A stretch of 55,565 bases of DNA from JBFMFB01 sp040752115 (GCA_040752115.1 JBFMFB010000013.1:1-55565); one strand, 5' to 3'. Counted from the stretch's first letter, positions 41,325 to 50,097 are shown. Notes: generated from the sequence alone by a model not told the origin. Numbers and translations: made by a program.

Positions 41325-42020
41325 TCAAACCGTCCTCTTCACCAGCAGATCCTTGATCTTGCCGATCGCCCGCGTCGGATTCAAGCCCTTGGGGCACACG
41401 TCGACGCAGTTCATGATGCTGTGGCAGCGGAACAGCCGGTAGGGATCTTCCAGGTTGTCCAGCCGCTCGCTGGTGGCCTGATCGCGGCTGTCGGCGATGA
41501 AGCGGTAGGCTTGCAGCAGCCCCGCCGGGCCGACGAACTTGTCCGGGTTCCACCAGAACGACGGGCAGGAAGTGGAGCAGCAGGCGCACAGGATGCACTC
41601 GTACAGCCCGTCCAGCTCGGCGCGCTCCTCCGGCGACTGCAGCCGCTCGATCTCCGGCTCCGGCTCGTTGTTGATGACGTAGGGCTTGATCGAGCGGTAC
41701 TGCTTGTAGAACTGGCTCATGTCCACCACTAGGTCGCGGATCACCGGCAGCCCGGGCAGCGGGCGCAGCTCGATCGGCTCCTTGAGCGAGGACAGCGGCG
41801 TCACGCAGGCCAGACCGTTGCGCCCGTTGATGTTCATGGCATCCGAGCCGCACACCCCTTCCCGGCAGGAGCGGCGCACGCTCAGGGTCTCGTCCTGCGC
41901 CTTGATCAACAGGATGGCATCCAGGAGCATCTTGTCCCCCGGCTCGATGTCCAGCTCGACGTCCTGCATGTAAGGTTGGTCGTCGGTTTCCGGATTGTAG
42001 CGGTAGATTCTGAAATGCAT
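41325..42020 (-). CDS. sdhB: Succinate dehydrogenase iron-sulfur subunit
   Basis: Carries electrons from FAD to quinone in complex II. In 231 residues the plant-type 2Fe-2S site uses the cysteines of SCREGVCGSD and the later LAC. The 4Fe-4S and 3Fe-4S sites use CILCACCSTSCP and CHSIMNCVDVCPKGLNP. All cluster ligands are present. It lies 92 bases after sdhA, separated by a heptamer palindrome. Confidence 0.98.
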   Translation of the reverse strand: MHFRIYRYNPETDDQPYMQDVELDIEPGDKMLLDAILLIKAQDETLSVRRSCREGVCGSDAMNINGRNGLACVTPLSSLKEPIELRPLPGLPVIRDLVVDMSQFYKQYRSIKPYVINNEPEPEIERLQSPEERAELDGLYECILCACCSTSCPSFWWNPDKFVGPAGLLQAYRFIADSRDQATSERLDNLEDPYRLFRCHSIMNCVDVCPKGLNPTRAIGKIKDLLVKRTV

Positions 42021-42040
42021 TTGTTGCTCCCTGGTGAAGC

Positions 42041-42112
42041 GTGAGGGGTGAGGCGTTAGGGGTGAGGCGGAAAAAGCTCCTAACCCCTAACACCTCACTC
42101 CTAACGCCTCAC
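42041..42112. repeat. Heptamer-family palindrome between sdhA and sdhB
   Basis: GTGAGGGGTGAGGCGTTAGG-GGTGAGGCGG pairs with CTCCTAACCCCTAACACCTC-ACTCCTAACGCCTCAC around a short AAAAAG loop. This makes one of the longest uninterrupted hairpins of the family. It ends one base before the sdhA stop codon (42113-42115). Confidence 0.9.
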
Positions 42113-43879
42113 TCAATACGTTCTCCGCTTCGGCTGGAACGCTTCCACCGTCAGCGGTTTCAGCCGAACCGGCTTATAGTCCAGGCGGTGCCCTTCGCTG
42201 AAATACAGGCTGTGCTTCAGCCAGTTGTCGTCGTCGCGCTCGGGATAATCGTCGCGCGCGTGGGCGCCGCGGCTTTCCTTGCGCGCTGCTGCCGACACCA
42301 TGGTGGCGAGCGCCACGCCCATCAGGTTTTCCAGCTCCAGCGCCTCGATGCGGCCGGTGTTGAACACCTTGCTATGGTCGCGCAGGATCACGTCCGGCAG
42401 CTTGGCGGCGATCTCCATCATCTTCTTCACCCCTTCCTGCAGCACGCCCTCCTTGCGGAACACGCCGCAGTGAAGCTGCATAGTCTTGCGCATCTGTTCG
42501 CGCAATTCCGGCACGGTGATGCCGTCGCTGCGCTTTTCCTCCCAGCGCGCCAGCCGCGCTCTGACCAGATCGAGCGCATCGGGGGGGGCCACGCGGGGGA
42601 AGGGGTTTTCCTTCAGGTATTCGATCACATGGTTGCCGGCGGCGCGGCCGAACACCACCAGATCGAGCAGCGAATTGCTGCCCAGCCGGTTGGCGCCGTG
42701 CACCGAAACGCAGGCGCATTCGCCGATAGCATACAGCCCCGGCACCGCCTCTTCCGGGCCGGTGCGGGTGGGCGCCACGACCTGGCCGTGGAGATTGGTG
42801 GGAATGCCGCCCATCATGTAGTGCACCGTGGGCACCACCGGAATCGGTGCCAAAATCGGATCGACGTGGGCGAACTTGAGCGCCAGCTCGCGGATACCCG
42901 GCAGGCGCTGCTTGATGACTTCCGGCCCGAGGTGGTCGAGCTTGAGCAGCACGTGGTCGGCTTCCGGCCCGCAGCCGCGCCCCTCGAAGATTTCCACCGC
43001 CATGGCGCGCGACACCACATCGCGCGAAGCGAGATCCTTGGCGTTGGGTGCGTAGCGCTCCATGAAGCGCTCGCCGTCCCTGTTGACGAGATAGCCGCCC
43101 TCGCCGCGCACGCCCTCGGTCACCAGCACGCCGGCACCGTAGATGCCGGTCGGATGGAACTGCCAGAACTCCATATCCTCCAGCGGGATGCCGGCGCGCA
43201 GGGCCATGCCCAGGCCGTCGCCGGTGTTGATCAGCGCGTTGGTGGTGGCGGAGAAGATGCGTCCCGCGCCGCCGGTGGCGAGCAGCGTGGCGCGCGCCTC
43301 GATGAAGATCGGTTCGCCCGATTCGATGCCCAACGCCACCACGCCCAAGGCGTAGCCCTGCCGGTCCATCACCAGATCGACGGCAAAATATTCCTCGAAG
43401 AAATGGGTACTGGCGGCGATGTTGCGCTGGTACAGAGTGTGCAGCATGGCGTGGCCGGTGCGGTCGGCCGCCGCGCAGGTGCGCACCGCCGGGGAGCCGC
43501 CGTAGTTCTGCGTCATGCCGCCGAAGGGGCGCTGGTAGATCTTGCCGTTCTCCAGCCGGTCGAACGGCATGCCGTAGTGCTCCAGCTCGATCACCGCCTC
43601 GTTCGCCTGCCGGCACATGAACTCGATCGCATCCTGATCGCCGAGATAGTCCGACCCCTTGACGGTGTCGTACATGTGCCAGTGCCAGTTGTCGTCGCTG
43701 ACGTTGCCGAGCGAAGCGGCGATGCCGCCCTGGGCGGACACGGTATGGGAGCGGGTAGGAAACACCTTGGACACCACCGCCACCTTGAGATCGGCCTGCG
43801 CCAGTTGCAGCGCGGCGCGCAGCCCCGCCCCGCCGCCGCCTATGATCACCGCATCGAATGTCCGCTTTGGAATGCTCAT
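42113..43879 (-). CDS. sdhA: Succinate dehydrogenase flavoprotein subunit
   Basis: The catalytic subunit oxidising succinate to fumarate. The 588 residues have the FAD fold (VIIGGGGAGLRAALQ), the covalent-FAD His in SHTVSAQGG, and the active-site regions HPTGIYGAG and the later NRLGSNSLLDLVVFG. The end RRTY is family-typical. The ATG at 43879 overlaps the sdhD stop by four bases, so it is coupled to sdhD. Confidence 0.98.
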   Translation of the reverse strand: MSIPKRTFDAVIIGGGGAGLRAALQLAQADLKVAVVSKVFPTRSHTVSAQGGIAASLGNVSDDNWHWHMYDTVKGSDYLGDQDAIEFMCRQANEAVIELEHYGMPFDRLENGKIYQRPFGGMTQNYGGSPAVRTCAAADRTGHAMLHTLYQRNIAASTHFFEEYFAVDLVMDRQGYALGVVALGIESGEPIFIEARATLLATGGAGRIFSATTNALINTGDGLGMALRAGIPLEDMEFWQFHPTGIYGAGVLVTEGVRGEGGYLVNRDGERFMERYAPNAKDLASRDVVSRAMAVEIFEGRGCGPEADHVLLKLDHLGPEVIKQRLPGIRELALKFAHVDPILAPIPVVPTVHYMMGGIPTNLHGQVVAPTRTGPEEAVPGLYAIGECACVSVHGANRLGSNSLLDLVVFGRAAGNHVIEYLKENPFPRVAPPDALDLVRARLARWEEKRSDGITVPELREQMRKTMQLHCGVFRKEGVLQEGVKKMMEIAAKLPDVILRDHSKVFNTGRIEALELENLMGVALATMVSAAARKESRGAHARDDYPERDDDNWLKHSLYFSEGHRLDYKPVRLKPLTVEAFQPKRRTY

Positions 43880-44232
43880 TTGAGCCCCCACAGAATCTGC
43901 ACCGACCATGCGGCATAGGCGATCAGGGCAAGGATTGCGGCAAGCTGCAACGCCAGCCTGAGAAGGGTGCCATGCACGTAATCCATCAGAATATCGCGCA
44001 CCCCGACCCAGGCGTGCAGGTACAGCGCGAAGAAAAACAGCAGGCTCGCCAGGCGCATCCACTGCCGGCTGAACAGCGCCTGCCAGTCGGCGAATTGCAG
44101 CGGCGGGTGAGTGAGCAGGAAGCCCAGCATGAAAATTGCGTACAGCGCCATCACCACGGCGGTAACACGTTGCATCAGCCAGTCGCGCAGACCGTAGTGG
44201 GCACCAACGACGACGCGGTTCACCATATGCAC
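43876..44232 (-). CDS. sdhD: Succinate dehydrogenase membrane anchor SdhD
   Basis: A 118-residue protein with three transmembrane helices (about 20-42, 52-75, 88-112) that with SdhC binds heme b and ubiquinone. The Arg/Asp region GLRDWLMQRVTAVVM and the heme/quinone segment YLHAWVGVRDILMDYV match the SdhD pattern. The start is inside the sdhC end (13-base overlap). Confidence 0.93.
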   Translation of the reverse strand: MHMVNRVVVGAHYGLRDWLMQRVTAVVMALYAIFMLGFLLTHPPLQFADWQALFSRQWMRLASLLFFFALYLHAWVGVRDILMDYVHGTLLRLALQLAAILALIAYAAWSVQILWGLK

Positions 44233-44594
44233 GCCCCCGTCAGCAAAGCCGCCGCGATGCCACCGGCCAGGGCGGCCGCGCTGGTCTTGCGCGCCTGTGG
44301 AAGATCGCCGCCGAGATGAAGGTCAAGCGCGAGGAAGCGCAGACCGGCGAAAAAGTGATGGAAAAACGCCCAGGCTGTGCCCACGACCAGCAGCTTGACG
44401 GGCGGCGAAGCAAGACACTCGCGCATCTGTCCGAAGCCCTCCGCCGAGCCCAGCGACTGCTGGAATATCGCCAGCAGGAAAGGAATCGCGATGAACAGCA
44501 GCGCGCCGCTGATGCGGTGCAGGAAGGACACCACGCCGGGCAGCGGCAGTTTGATTTTGAACAGGTTAAGGTAAATCGGGCGTTTCTTCGCCAT
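44220..44594 (-). CDS. sdhC: Succinate dehydrogenase cytochrome b556 subunit SdhC
   Basis: A 124-residue membrane anchor with three helices. The family signature RPIYLNLFKIKLPLPGVVSF is near the start, followed by SFLHRISGALL. The heme-ligand His region is FFHHFFAGLRFLALDLHLG. It begins four bases after the malic enzyme gene, so the sdh genes are cotranscribed with it. Confidence 0.94.
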   Translation of the reverse strand: MAKKRPIYLNLFKIKLPLPGVVSFLHRISGALLFIAIPFLLAIFQQSLGSAEGFGQMRECLASPPVKLLVVGTAWAFFHHFFAGLRFLALDLHLGGDLPQARKTSAAALAGGIAAALLTGACIW

Positions 44595-44597
44595 CCC

Positions 44598-45803
44598 TCA
44601 GCTTTCTTGTTTTGCTGCTTTGGCCACCGCCTGCGGCACGCGCTCGATCAGGCGGGGGTCGAACGGCTTGGGCAGAATGTATTCCTTGCCGAAGGACATT
44701 TCCTTCACGTTGTAGGCTCTCAGCACTTCCTCCGGCACGGGCTCGCGGGCAAGCGCCGCCAGTGCCTTAACGGCAGCAATCATCATTTCCTGAGTAATGC
44801 TTTTCGCGCGCGCGTCGAGCGCCCCCCGGAAAATGAACGGAAAGCCGAGTACGTTGTTGACCTGATTGGGGAAATCCGAGCGCCCGGTGGCCATGATCAG
44901 ATCGCCGCGCGCGGTGTGGGCGTCCTTCGGCAGAATCTCCGGATCGGGGTTGGCCATGGCGAACACGACCGGCTTCGGCGCCATGCTTTTCACCATCTCC
45001 TGCGTCACCAGATTCGGGCCGGAAACGCCGATGAACACGTCCGCTCCGGCCATCGCATCGGCCAGGGTACGCTTGCCGGTTTGCTGCGCGAACTCCTGCT
45101 TGTATTCGTTGAGATCGGTGCGGCCGGCGTGGATCACGCCCTTGCTGTCCACCAGGATCATGTTCTCCTTCTTCGCGCCCATCGCGATCAGGAGCCGCAT
45201 GCCCGCGAGCCCCGCCGCCCCCGCGCCGAGGCACACCAGCTTCACATCGGCCAGCTTCTTCCCTTGCAGCTCCAGCGCGTTGAGCAGACCGGCGCAGATG
45301 ATCACCGCCGTGCCGTGCTGATCGTCGTGGAACACCGGAATGTCGAGCCGCTCCTTCAGCGCCTTCTCGATCACGAAGCAATGCGGCGCCGCGATGTCTT
45401 CCAGGTTGATGCCGCCAAAGGTCGGCGAAATGTTCACCACGGTTTCGATGAAGGACTCAACGCTGGGCGCGTTGACCTCGATGTCGAACACGTCGATGCC
45501 GGCGAAGCGCTTGAACAGGATGCCCTTCCCTTCCATCACCGGCTTGCTCGCCAGGGGACCCAGATCGCCCAGCCCGAGAATCGCCGTGCCGTCGGAAATC
45601 ACGGCCACCAGATTACCCTTGGCGGTATAACGGTAGGCATTCTCCGGATCGCGGGCGATTTCCCGCACCGGCTCGGCCACCCCCGGCGTATAGGCGAGCG
45701 CAAGCTCCGCCGCGGTGGCGCAGGGCTTGGAAGACTCCACGGAAATCTTGCCGGGCTTGGGGAACTGGTGATAATCCAGCGCTCGTTGTTTTAAATCGCT
45801 CAT
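44598..45803 (-). CDS. maeB: Malic enzyme (malate dehydrogenase, oxaloacetate-decarboxylating)
   Basis: Converts malate to pyruvate with NAD(P). The 401 residues cover the complete catalytic core: SVESSKPC start, YTPGVAEPVREIA, metal-site DIEVN region, LEDIAAPHCFVIE, FHDDQHGTAV, and the dinucleotide site VCLGAGAAGLAGM. The phosphotransacetylase-like C-terminal half of MaeB hybrids is absent, so it is a short single-domain form; the cofactor cannot be called surely. It starts the sdh run, three bases before sdhC. Confidence 0.9.
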   Translation of the reverse strand: MSDLKQRALDYHQFPKPGKISVESSKPCATAAELALAYTPGVAEPVREIARDPENAYRYTAKGNLVAVISDGTAILGLGDLGPLASKPVMEGKGILFKRFAGIDVFDIEVNAPSVESFIETVVNISPTFGGINLEDIAAPHCFVIEKALKERLDIPVFHDDQHGTAVIICAGLLNALELQGKKLADVKLVCLGAGAAGLAGMRLLIAMGAKKENMILVDSKGVIHAGRTDLNEYKQEFAQQTGKRTLADAMAGADVFIGVSGPNLVTQEMVKSMAPKPVVFAMANPDPEILPKDAHTARGDLIMATGRSDFPNQVNNVLGFPFIFRGALDARAKSITQEMMIAAVKALAALAREPVPEEVLRAYNVKEMSFGKEYILPKPFDPRLIERVPQAVAKAAKQES

Positions 45804-45898
45804 CCATCCATCCCTTCGACGATACCAGGCGGAGTTTAAGGCAATTTGGGCGGCCGGGGTAGAGGCAAAAGGCGGCGTTCGCGCAAAAATTCGCCCTG

Positions 45899-47128
45899 CT
45901 AGCCGAAAAACAGGTAAGCCACGAAAACCGCCGCCACGAACCCGCCCAGATCCGCCAGCAGCCCGCAGGCCAGGGCGTGGCGCACGCGGCGGATGCCGAC
46001 CGCGCCGAAGTATACCGCCAGCACGTAGAACGTCGTCTCGGTACTGCCCTGGACGACGCTTGCCAGGCGGCCGGCGAAGGAGTCTGGGCCGAAGGTTTTC
46101 ATGGTGTCGATCATCATGGCGCGCGCGCCGCTGCCGCTCAAAGGCTTCATCAAGGCGGTCGGCAGCCCCTCCACGAAGCGCGCGTCCAGGCCCATGAAAC
46201 CGACCAGCCAGCGGACGCCGCCGAGCGCGGCCTCCATCGCGCCGCTGGCACGAAACACGCCGATTGCGACCAGCATCGCGACCAGATAGGGAATGATGCC
46301 GACGGCGATGTGAAAGCCCTCCTTGGCTCCCTCGATGAAGGCTTCGTAGGCGTTCACCCGCTTGACCATCGCCCCGGCGAGAAAGCCGACCACCAGGGAG
46401 AACAGCAGGAAATTGCTGGCGAAAGCCGACTGCCGCTGCATGGTCTGCGGGTCGAGTTGGGCGAAATAGGCCACGATGCCCGCCACGAGCAGCGTGATGC
46501 CGCCGAGATAGGCCAGCACTACGCGATCCAGCAGATTGATGCGCTGCATCGCCGCAACCGCGAGCAGCCCGACCAGGGTAGAAGCGTAGGTGGCGATCAG
46601 GATCGGGATGAACACATCGGTGGGATCGGCAGCGCCGAGCTGGGCGCGGTAGGTGAAGATGGTGATGGGCAGCAGGGTGACGGAGGAAGCGTTGATCACC
46701 AGGAACAGGATCTGGGCATTGGTGGCGGTGTCCGGCGAAGGGTTGAGCATTTGCAGCTCGCGCATCGCCTTGAGGCCCATCGGCGTGGCGGCGTTGTCCA
46801 GGCCGAGCATGTTGGCCGCCATGTTCATGGTGATCGAACCGAGCGCCGGGTGGTTGGGCGGCACCTCGGGCATGAGGCGCGCGAACAGCGGATTGAGCAG
46901 CCGCGTGAGAAATTGCAGAAAGCCGGCATGCTCGCCGATGCGCATCACACCGAGCCATAGCGCCATCACCCCGGTCAGCCCCAGCGCGATCTCGAAAGCC
47001 GTCCGGGACATGTCGAAAGCGGCCTTCATCATCTGCGCGAAGACGTCCGGCTGGCCGAGAAAAATCAGCTTGCCCAGCCCCATCGCAAAAGCGATGAGGA
47101 AAAACCCGATCCAGATCGCGTTTAGCAC
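45899..47128 (-). CDS. Fused SpmA/SpmB-like (nucleoside recognition/gate domain) membrane protein
   Basis: A polytopic inner-membrane protein of about 409 residues with two gate-type domains in tandem. The N-terminal half resembles SpmA (MNMAANMLGLDNAATPMGLKA) and the C-terminal half SpmB (SGSGARAMMIDTMK, STETTFYVLAVYFGAVGIRR). Both names come from spore-forming Bacillus, where the pair affects spore-core dehydration. In proteobacteria the fused form occurs without sporulation, with role unknown; substrate transport is a guess. The GTG at 47128, preceded by AAGGGAG, is preferred over a TTG seven codons upstream. It is flanked by cheB and maeB and belongs clearly to neither system. Confidence 0.8.
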   Translation of the reverse strand: MLNAIWIGFFLIAFAMGLGKLIFLGQPDVFAQMMKAAFDMSRTAFEIALGLTGVMALWLGVMRIGEHAGFLQFLTRLLNPLFARLMPEVPPNHPALGSITMNMAANMLGLDNAATPMGLKAMRELQMLNPSPDTATNAQILFLVINASSVTLLPITIFTYRAQLGAADPTDVFIPILIATYASTLVGLLAVAAMQRINLLDRVVLAYLGGITLLVAGIVAYFAQLDPQTMQRQSAFASNFLLFSLVVGFLAGAMVKRVNAYEAFIEGAKEGFHIAVGIIPYLVAMLVAIGVFRASGAMEAALGGVRWLVGFMGLDARFVEGLPTALMKPLSGSGARAMMIDTMKTFGPDSFAGRLASVVQGSTETTFYVLAVYFGAVGIRRVRHALACGLLADLGGFVAAVFVAYLFFG

Positions 47129-47223
47129 CCTCTCCCTTTCCGTATGCAACTCAGGCGGGACGGTACTGAATTATGAATGTTTTCGCAACGGCTTCGTTGC
47201 GCCGGTGTCCAGCGCGGCCAGGT

Positions 47224-48294
47224 TCAACCCGCCAGGACGGCCCTGGGAATTTCCTGCAGCGGCAGCACCTTGTCCACCGCACCCAGCTTGATCGCTTCCT
47301 TGGGCATGCCGAACACGACGCAGGACTCCTCGTCCTGAGCGACGGTGCCAGCCCCCGCCTCGTGCATTTCCTTCAATCCCCTGGCACCGTCGTCGCCCAT
47401 GCCGGTCATGATGATGCCGGTTGCATTTTTGCCGGCGAACTTGGCCACCGAGCGGAACAGCACATCCACCGACGGGCAATGGCGGCTGACCGGCGGCCCC
47501 TCGACGATTTCCACGTGATAGTAGGCGCCGCTGCGCTTGAGCAGCATGTGCCGCCCGCCCGGCGCGATCAGGGCGCGGCCGGGGATCACCCGGTCGTTGT
47601 TCTGCGCTTCCTTGACCTCGATCTGGCACAGGCTGTTGAGGCGCGCGGCAAACGAGGCCGTGAATTTTTCCGGCATGTGCTGCACGATCACCATGCCGGG
47701 GCAAACGCGGGGCAGCGCCGTCAGCACCACTTCCAGCGCCTGCGTGCCGCCGGTGGAAGTACCGATGGCGACGATGCGCTCGGTGGTCTGCGCCATGGCG
47801 TGGCTGCCGGGTGCGGCGAGAATCGCATCCGCGCTCAGTTTCGGCGCCACATTGAGCGGCGCCGCAGGAGGCGGGACTTTCAGGCGCCGGACTTTGGCTT
47901 GCGCTGCTTCCTTGATTGCTGCAACCAGCTCCGATGAGGTGTTTTGCAGAAAATTCTTGAGCCCGATCTTGGGCTTGGTAATGATGCCCACCGCTCCGGC
48001 GGACATCGCCTGCATGGTGGTTTCCGCCCCCTTTTCCGTCAGGGTCGAGCAGATCACCACCGGCGTAGGGCGCTCCGCCATGATTTTCTTCAGGAAGGCG
48101 ATACCGTCCATGCGCGGCATCTCCACGTCCAGCACGATCACATCCGGCCACGCCCTGTTCATCTTCTCCATGGCGAAGAGAGGATCGGATGCGGCGCCAA
48201 CGACCTGGATTCCGGGCTCCCGCTCCAGGATCATTTGCATCACCTGGCGCACCACCGCCGAATCGTCCACCAACAAAACTTTTATTTTTTCCAT
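47224..48294 (-). CDS. cheB: Chemotaxis methylesterase/glutaminase CheB
   Basis: Removes methyl groups from receptor glutamates to reset sensitivity. The 356 residues combine a receiver domain (1-125; VDDSAVVRQ, Asp in VIVLDVEMPRMDG) with the catalytic domain from about 165. In the latter the nucleophile is in GTSTGGTQA, the His in VQHMPEKFT, and the Asp in MTGMGDDGARG. The ribosome site is weak, and a CCACGAAT-family palindrome stands 31 bases upstream, in the gap after cheD. Confidence 0.96.
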   Translation of the reverse strand: MEKIKVLLVDDSAVVRQVMQMILEREPGIQVVGAASDPLFAMEKMNRAWPDVIVLDVEMPRMDGIAFLKKIMAERPTPVVICSTLTEKGAETTMQAMSAGAVGIITKPKIGLKNFLQNTSSELVAAIKEAAQAKVRRLKVPPPAAPLNVAPKLSADAILAAPGSHAMAQTTERIVAIGTSTGGTQALEVVLTALPRVCPGMVIVQHMPEKFTASFAARLNSLCQIEVKEAQNNDRVIPGRALIAPGGRHMLLKRSGAYYHVEIVEGPPVSRHCPSVDVLFRSVAKFAGKNATGIIMTGMGDDGARGLKEMHEAGAGTVAQDEESCVVFGMPKEAIKLGAVDKVLPLQEIPRAVLAG

Positions 48295-48325
48295 CGGCTA
48301 TTTTGATCCCGGAAAAAGCGTTTTT

Positions 48326-48454
48326 GGCCACGAATGACACGAATGAACACGAATAAAAACGGCAAAGTGCAACCGATTTGTAGCACACCGTCCAGATAGC
48401 ACAGCCTCCGAGTGGCGTCATGGCTATTCGTGAACATTCGTGTCATTCGTGGTT
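48326..48454. repeat. Palindromic repeat, CCACGAAT family, copy E
   Basis: 129 bp between cheD and cheB. Arms GGCCACGAATGACACGAATG and TTCGTGTCATTCGTGG are near-perfect inverses, with a GAACATTCGTG piece on the right. The core AAGTGCAACCGATTTGTAGC is close to that of copy A at 5985, over 42 kb away. Confidence 0.92.
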
Positions 48455-48465
48455 AACTGCCTTTT

Positions 48466-48975
48466 TTATTTTTCGGCAAATTTGATGACCAGGTGATCCT
48501 TCGGCTGCCTGACCCAGACATCTCCGCTCCACAGATCGAAAACGATCTTGCGGTGGCCCGCACCACCCACATCCTCGACACTGAGGATAAAACCGGATTC
48601 CGTGAGCAGCCGCCGCGCCATCTCGATGTTGCGTATTCCCACCTCCATGTGATTTTTCGCACGTCCGGGGAACATGTTGCCGCCGCCGAAGATTTTGACG
48701 TGATAGTCCTTCGGGCGCGTATCATGCCGGGTCACTTCCAGCAGAAACAACTGAACCGCCTCGTCGGCGTAACGACCGTCAAGCTTGTGGTTTTTGGTAC
48801 GAAATGCGCGATCCGGCAACAGGTAATGGCACATTCCGCCGATCCGCAGCTTGGGGTGCCACAGCGTGATCGCAACGCACGAACCAAGAAGGGTGTGCAG
48901 CCGCGTCCCGGCCTCGCAGAAATAGAAATCCCCGGGATTCAGGAATACATTGACATGATCCTTGCGTGCCGCCAT
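48466..48975 (-). CDS. cheD: Chemoreceptor glutamine deamidase CheD
   Basis: Deamidates receptor glutamines to glutamates, creating methylation sites. The 169 residues have the catalytic Cys in LLGSCVAITLWHP and the active His in GGMCHYLLP, with FGGGNMF further on. All three functional motifs are present. It lies downstream of cheR across a palindromic repeat and upstream of cheB, in the standard cheR-D-B order. Confidence 0.96.
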   Translation of the reverse strand: MAARKDHVNVFLNPGDFYFCEAGTRLHTLLGSCVAITLWHPKLRIGGMCHYLLPDRAFRTKNHKLDGRYADEAVQLFLLEVTRHDTRPKDYHVKIFGGGNMFPGRAKNHMEVGIRNIEMARRLLTESGFILSVEDVGGAGHRKIVFDLWSGDVWVRQPKDHLVIKFAEK

Positions 48976-49115
48976 GGCCTAGCCCGGACATTTCACCAGA
49001 CCGGCCCTGAAATTGAACGAAGGCCATGTTAAACGGTGCATACGGATAATTTTCCCCTGATCCAATTTGTACCGCCGGCCTTCGCGGGTGCTGCCGGCCG
49101 ATTTGCGGCGTCTTC

Positions 49116-49242
49116 ATGTAGGTTGGGTTAGGCGCGGCTTTTTGCGCCGTAACCCAACAAGTCCAAATCTTCCTGGCGAACGCAGGTGTTGAGGGTTAGG
49201 TTTGTTGGGTTACGCGATGAAGCCGCTAACCCAACCTACACA
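49116..49242. repeat. GTAGGTTGGGTT palindrome pair between cheR and cheD
   Basis: Two hairpins lie in tandem. GTTGGGTTAGGCGCGG pairs with CGCCGTAACCCAAC (49122-49158), and GTTGGGTTACGCGATG pairs with CCGCTAACCCAACC (49204-49236). The outer TGTAGGTTGGGTTA and TAACCCAACCTACA are also inverse, so the whole can fold. This is a common bacterial interspersed repeat type. It accounts for most of the 300-base gap; the rest (48976-49115) shows no gene. Confidence 0.85.
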
Positions 49243-49275
49243 TCCCCCATGTTTCGTAATTAATCGGCCCAAATA

Positions 49276-50082
49276 CTAGGGTCTGCGGTACACCGTGGTC
49301 GCCACCGGCTGCAAGTCATCCGTCACCCCATTCAAGCTTTCGGAATGGCCGATGATTAAGAAACCGCCGGATCTGAGCTGCTGCAGCAGCCGCCCAACCA
49401 CCCGCCGCTTCATCTCCAGGTCGAAATAGATCATCACGTTGCGCAGAAAGATCACGTCGAATTCGCCGACGCTCGGCAAAGCGTTGTTCAGATTGATCTG
49501 CATGAATTTCACCCGGTTGCGCAGTTTGCCGTCGATCAGGAAGGTGCCTTCCTGGGCACCGATTCCCTTGAGGCAGTATTCCGCAAGATAGTTCGCGGGA
49601 ATGCTCCTTGCGCTATCCATGGGGTAATGGCCGGCGCGGGCTTTTTCGAGAACCGCCGTACAGATGTCCGAGCCGAGCACTTCCCACGGCGTGTTGGGCA
49701 GATGGCTCGCCACGGTCATGGCGATGCTGTAGGGCTCTTCCCCCGAGGAGCAGGCGGCGCTCCATACCCTGAACTGACGGCCCGATTTCCATCCCGGCAG
49801 GATTTTTTCACGCAGAAAATCGAAATGCTTGGACTCGCGGAAAAAATGGGTTTCGTTGGTCGTCAGCAAATCGATCGCGGTCTGCAGCTCACCGGAGTGC
49901 TGCCCGTTCATCAGCAGGCGGTAGTATTCGCCGTAGGTGCCGAGCCGGTAATGTTTCAGGCGCTTTCCCAAACGCCCACACACCAGTGGCTTCTTTGCGT
50001 CGGACAAATTGATGCCGGCGATCTGGTGAAACAGTTTCTGAAACTGGCTGAATTCCTGGTCAGTGATGGTTATCGCATCCAC
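49276..50082 (-). CDS. cheR: Chemotaxis protein methyltransferase CheR
   Basis: Methylates receptor glutamates with S-adenosylmethionine. The 268 residues comprise an N-terminal helical domain (FQKLFHQIAGINLSDAKKPL) and a SAM-binding domain. The latter has RVWSAACSSGEEPYSIAM and FDVIFLRNVMIYFD, and ends with ILGHSESLNG-like residues. It is complete. It lies 15 bases after cheW. Its likely substrates are the receptors at 50655 and 54784, which have C-terminal tether peptides. Confidence 0.97.
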   Translation of the reverse strand: MDAITITDQEFSQFQKLFHQIAGINLSDAKKPLVCGRLGKRLKHYRLGTYGEYYRLLMNGQHSGELQTAIDLLTTNETHFFRESKHFDFLREKILPGWKSGRQFRVWSAACSSGEEPYSIAMTVASHLPNTPWEVLGSDICTAVLEKARAGHYPMDSARSIPANYLAEYCLKGIGAQEGTFLIDGKLRNRVKFMQINLNNALPSVGEFDVIFLRNVMIYFDLEMKRRVVGRLLQQLRSGGFLIIGHSESLNGVTDDLQPVATTVYRRP

Positions 50083-50097
50083 CCTCGCTTGACTCCC

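Noticed and set aside
5985..48454. Short peptides with a shared FVSFVAK segment encoded within CCACGAAT repeats (minus strand)
   Set aside because: The shared residues only reflect the conserved arm sequence; there is no ribosome site, and flanking codons differ between copies. The in-frame extension into sucB is likewise not expected to be translated.
49080..49275. Small open frames between cheR and cheD
   Set aside because: They overlap the GTTGGGTT palindromes and have no start signals.
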